From NCBI GenBank assembly GCA_964493695.1, contig CAZBPG010000087.1, forward strand, positions 1 to 16,957: a stretch of DNA of 16,957 bases. Reading direction: 5' to 3'. Origin of the DNA: Bog-950 sp964493695. Its GTDB lineage: Bacteria; Bacteroidota; Bacteroidia; Chitinophagales; LD1. Shown piece after piece: positions 14,433-16,957 of this stretch (its first letter is position 1; each line of letters opens with the position of its first letter). The position numbers and the translations under genes were made by a program. Under the pieces are notes generated by a model, which saw nothing but the letters and a program-made list of their open reading frames with translations, ran no database searches and was not told the DNA's origin.

Positions 14433-15512
14433 ATGAAAAACTTCATCCTGCTCACGCTGTTAATGTTGAATCTGTATGGATTTTCACAGGACCTGCCCAA
14501 AACACAAAACATCATCCTCGTAACCTGGGACGGCTACCGGTGGCAGGAAGTTTTCAAAGGGGCCGATAAAAAACTCATCGGCAACAAAAAAGTAGTGAAG
14601 GATGTAGAGGCGCTGAAAAAAAATTACTGGGCCGAAGAGGAAACCGTAAGCCGCGAAAAAATAACTCCTTTTATCTGGAACACCATCGCCAAACAGGGAA
14701 GCATTATTGGCGAACAAAGAAACAGCAGTAAAATGAAAGTCACCAACCGGTACCGTTTTTCTTACCCCGGTTACAACGAAATTTTTTCCGGCTATGGCGA
14801 CCCAAAAGTAAACAGCAACGATTTTCCCGATAACCACAACCTCACTATTTTCGACCTGTTGCAAGCCGATGAAAAATTCAAAAACAAATCAGTAGCCGTA
14901 GCCACCTGGGATGCTTTTCCGCGCATCATTAACGCCAAACGTAATTCAGTTCCAGTCTACGTCAACCTTAAAAACGAAAACGGAATTGTTTCCTCCGGTA
15001 ACCTTATATACCAAACATGGCACACCTCCATTCCTGCCTCCAACGGCTTTATTCTTAACGACTCACTCACCTACCATTTTGCAAAAGATTATCTGGCCAA
15101 AAACCATCCCCGCTTTGCCTTCATCGGTTTCGATGAAACCGACCACTTCGGGCACGAGGGGCAATACGATGCTTATCTCCATTCCGCCAATCAGCTCGAT
15201 GGCTACCTGCACGACCTCTGGAATTTTATTCAGTCCGACCCGCAATACAAAGACAACACTACCCTCATCATCACCTGCGACCACGGCCGTGGACCCGCTG
15301 CCGCTCAAATGTGGAGGCATCATGGCGAAGGAATTGTAGCAGCCGATAAAATCTGGCTCGCGGCTATCGGTCCCGGTATTAAAAACAATGGCGTGTTAAA
15401 GAGCGGAAAGTTTTACCAGAAACAAATTGCCCCCACCATCGCCACACTGTTTGGCAAAAAATTCTACGAGGGCAAAAAAATCGGTAAGCCGATAGATGAA
15501 ATTCTGAAGTAG
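14433..15512 (+). CDS. Alkaline-phosphatase-superfamily phosphodiesterase/phosphatase
   Basis: A 359-residue secreted protein: signal peptide (1-18), then the type I phosphodiesterase/nucleotide pyrophosphatase fold. Metal-site residues visible are Asp33 (VTWDGYRW), the group in GFDETDHFGHEGQYD (Asp234, Asp237, His238, His241) and Asp283-His284 (TCDHGRG). The likely nucleophile is Ser110 in FSYPGYNE, in the place of the Thr/Ser of the T-F-P type motif. The substrate is not known: phosphodiesters, phosphonate-type or sulfate esters are all used by relatives. It lies 18 bp after the GH27 gene. Its stop directly abuts the stop of the convergent second phosphodiesterase, with no base between. Confidence 0.85.
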   Translation: MKNFILLTLLMLNLYGFSQDLPKTQNIILVTWDGYRWQEVFKGADKKLIGNKKVVKDVEALKKNYWAEEETVSREKITPFIWNTIAKQGSIIGEQRNSSKMKVTNRYRFSYPGYNEIFSGYGDPKVNSNDFPDNHNLTIFDLLQADEKFKNKSVAVATWDAFPRIINAKRNSVPVYVNLKNENGIVSSGNLIYQTWHTSIPASNGFILNDSLTYHFAKDYLAKNHPRFAFIGFDETDHFGHEGQYDAYLHSANQLDGYLHDLWNFIQSDPQYKDNTTLIITCDHGRGPAAAQMWRHHGEGIVAADKIWLAAIGPGIKNNGVLKSGKFYQKQIAPTIATLFGKKFYEGKKIGKPIDEILK

Positions 15513-16730
15513 TTACTCAATCACCAGTTTTCTGGTTGTGTAACCGGCTTTCAGCAAATAAACGCCCTTCGCAAAGTTTGCTGTATTGATAGTGATACTT
15601 TCGGAAACAGGGACAGTGCCAAACACTTTTCTGCCGTCTGCCGAAAACAACTCCACCGGTGTTTTGTTCTTCAGTGTTAATTGCAAATTGCCAACAGTAA
15701 ACTCTCCTGCAGCAGGATTCGGATAAACAGAAATATTGTCTTTCTCTGCAATTTCATCCACACCGTTCGGATTCAGCAGCCACGATTTTCCATCTAAGTT
15801 CCACTCCGGTTTTGTTTCCGGATTAATTCCCGATTCATAAATCAAATGATGCAAAGCCGTCACCGCAATATCCGGATGCGTAGGAGAATTTTTCAGCAGC
15901 GCATTGTTCACACAAGTTGTATCAAACACATTATTCGAGTGGCAGTTATACGTCCCCGGGTCGGCCTGATTAATTTGCTGATGTGCCACCCCGTTTCCCG
16001 AAGCAATCCACCAGATATGTCTTTCCTCGTACGAATTTCCCCCGTGCATAAACCCCGTTCCTCCGTGGTCGGTTACTAAAAGTATCAGCCAGTTTTCGCT
16101 GCTGTAAGTAGGTCGGGCATACAACGCATCTAAAACTTTGCCCACCGCGCTGTCTACACTTTGAATAGCGCTGATGTAAAGAGGGTTGCTAGTTGAAAAC
16201 GTTGTGTAATGGCCGGTCATGTCTACCCTGTCGAAATAGGCAAACAACAAATCAATATCCGGGTTCAGTAATTCCGACACAGCTGAATCTGCTGTAATCC
16301 AGGTCTCCATGTCCGGAACTTTAACGGTGTGGTTCCAACCCGCATTCGAAATATCATCAATAAGCGGATGCCACTCCGCAACAATCGAGCAGTTCAGCGA
16401 AGGCTTTATCTGTTTAGCCAACGTAGGAAAGGGCGGATAGTTCACAAAATCGCTGGGCGAAAAACCATTGCTGGTTACCAGATGTTTATTCCACTGCACT
16501 CCCGTAAGGATAGTCGTCCACGATGGTCCGCTCCAGGTAATACCGGTATGCCAGGAATCAAAACTGTAGGTTGAGTTCGAAAGCAGCCCGTCAATATACG
16601 GTGTGTTCGCCTGCAAAAACGCATCGCTTCGGGTGCCGTCAATTCCTATCAGCAACACTTTACGGGTTTGAGAAGAAAAAGAAAAAAGGAAACTAAGCGA
16701 AAGAAAAACGGTGGCGTAAAATACTTTCAT
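15513..16730 (-). CDS. Alkaline-phosphatase-superfamily enzyme with type IX secretion domain
   Basis: A 405-residue secreted protein: signal peptide (1-19), then a type I phosphodiesterase-like domain with Asp31 (LIGIDGTRSDA), the nucleophile region WSGPSWTTILTG (likely Ser67), FDRVDMTGH (Asp167, Asp170, His174) and VTDHGG (Asp221, His222). A C-terminal sorting domain of type IX secretion, type A, spans about 331-405: ISVYPNPAAGEF, LFSADGRKVF, FAKGVYLLKAG and the end RKLVIE. It is therefore exported across the outer membrane and probably anchored or released there. It has the same fold class as the convergent neighbour but a clearly different sequence, so it is not a recent duplicate. The substrate is unknown. 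Confidence 0.87.
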   Translation of the reverse strand: MKVFYATVFLSLSFLFSFSSQTRKVLLIGIDGTRSDAFLQANTPYIDGLLSNSTYSFDSWHTGITWSGPSWTTILTGVQWNKHLVTSNGFSPSDFVNYPPFPTLAKQIKPSLNCSIVAEWHPLIDDISNAGWNHTVKVPDMETWITADSAVSELLNPDIDLLFAYFDRVDMTGHYTTFSTSNPLYISAIQSVDSAVGKVLDALYARPTYSSENWLILLVTDHGGTGFMHGGNSYEERHIWWIASGNGVAHQQINQADPGTYNCHSNNVFDTTCVNNALLKNSPTHPDIAVTALHHLIYESGINPETKPEWNLDGKSWLLNPNGVDEIAEKDNISVYPNPAAGEFTVGNLQLTLKNKTPVELFSADGRKVFGTVPVSESITINTANFAKGVYLLKAGYTTRKLVIE

Positions 16731-16764
16731 ACTATTTTTTGCCGCTGTTGAATTTCCGGCACCT

Positions 16765-16772
16765 CAAATCTA
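16765..16772 (-). promoter_or_regulatory. Candidate -7 box (TAGATTTG) for the type IX-secreted phosphodiesterase gene
   Basis: It matches TAnnTTTG on the minus strand, 34 nt before ATG 16730, giving a leader of plausible length. A TTG lies upstream but closer than the usual 19-21 nt. Confidence 0.4.
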
Positions 16773-16799
16773 TATTAACTTTCCAATCTACCCTTCATT

Positions 16800-16957
16800 A
16801 GACCTCTTCGGAAAATCATTTTATAGCAAGATTATGGATAGCTGCAATTAAATTGAAACGAAGCGAGAAACGCTTCCTGCGGGTTCTATGTTTCTCCGCC
16901 AGTATCCTAAATATCTTGATTGAACGAATGATATTTTCGATTGCTACGCGGCTGGAT
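16800..16957 (-). mobile_element. End of an IS5-like insertion sequence, cut by the window edge
   Basis: The 3' end of a transposase gene reaches the right edge. Its likely element end is near TTAGACCTCTTCGGAAAA (16798-16815), just past the stop codon. The matching opposite terminal repeat lies outside the window, so the exact boundary is an estimate. Confidence 0.55.
16816..16957 (-). CDS. IS5-family transposase, C-terminal part (partial at window edge)
   Basis: The last 46 residues are visible in this frame and end in TGA at 16818-16816. They read SSRVAIENIIRSIKIF, RILAEKHRTRRKRF and SLRFNLIAAIHNLAIK. This matches the end of IS5-type DDE transposases, where the Glu of RVxIExxI is the third catalytic acid and is followed by the basic K-F-R-I region. 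The reading frame is intact as far as seen. The 5' part, with both catalytic Asp, lies past the edge, so it cannot be told whether the element is complete. It sits about 85 bp upstream of the phosphodiesterase start. Confidence 0.8.
   Translation of the reverse strand, partial: SSRVAIENIIRSIKIFRILAEKHRTRRKRFSLRFNLIAAIHNLAIK

Overview
The window looks like chromosomal DNA of an environmental Bacteroidota bacterium, probably a Chitinophagales/Sphingobacteriales-type lineage. The signs are a TonB-dependent receptor paired with a DUF4249 lipoprotein, a type IX secretion C-terminal domain (consensus ...YPNP...), GH92 and GH27 glycosidases, DUF3943, candidate TAnnTTTG promoter boxes, weak Shine-Dalgarno sites, and dispersed GC-rich palindromes. 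No rRNA, tRNA or CRISPR array was seen.

Layout. Positions 1-57 hold a terminator for a gene outside the window. Positions 60-318 are a cluster of palindromes: a structure bounded by 22-bp perfect inverted arms with two internal hairpins and a T8 tail, then a second, related hairpin pair. A DUF3800 gene follows (478-1257, +). Convergent to it is a two-gene unit on the minus strand, DUF3943 protein (4512-3817) then GH92 alpha-mannosidase (3782-1494). The GH92 gene appears to carry two in-frame palindromic repeats. Next is a tight plus-strand operon (4655-7186) of three genes: CPBP membrane protease, extended SDR/3beta-HSD-like dehydrogenase, and YhhN/TMEM86-like membrane protein. It runs into a minus-strand pair, an SGLT-type sodium:sugar symporter (9187-7517) and a small SMR-like membrane protein (7493-7167).

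The right half holds a small c-type cytochrome (9254-9664, +), the TonB receptor/DUF4249 pair (12803-9661, -), and, divergent from it, a GH27 alpha-galactosidase-like enzyme plus an alkaline-phosphatase-superfamily phosphodiesterase (12933-15512, +). A second phosphodiesterase-like enzyme with a type IX secretion domain follows (16730-15513, -). The window ends in the 3' end of an IS5-like transposase gene (16957-16816, -).

Taken together, much of the region suits uptake and breakdown of glycans or glycolipids. Secreted GH92 and GH27 would release mannose and galactose-like sugars, the TonB/DUF4249 pair could bring ligands across the outer membrane, the symporter would take up the monosaccharide, and the two phosphodiesterases could cut phosphate esters. 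This joint role is inferred from gene order, not shown. No clearly new multi-gene system was found. The most unusual sequence-level signals are the covarying hairpin elements at the left end, the repeats inserted in frame in GH92, and a strong excess of the hexamer ACCGGT.
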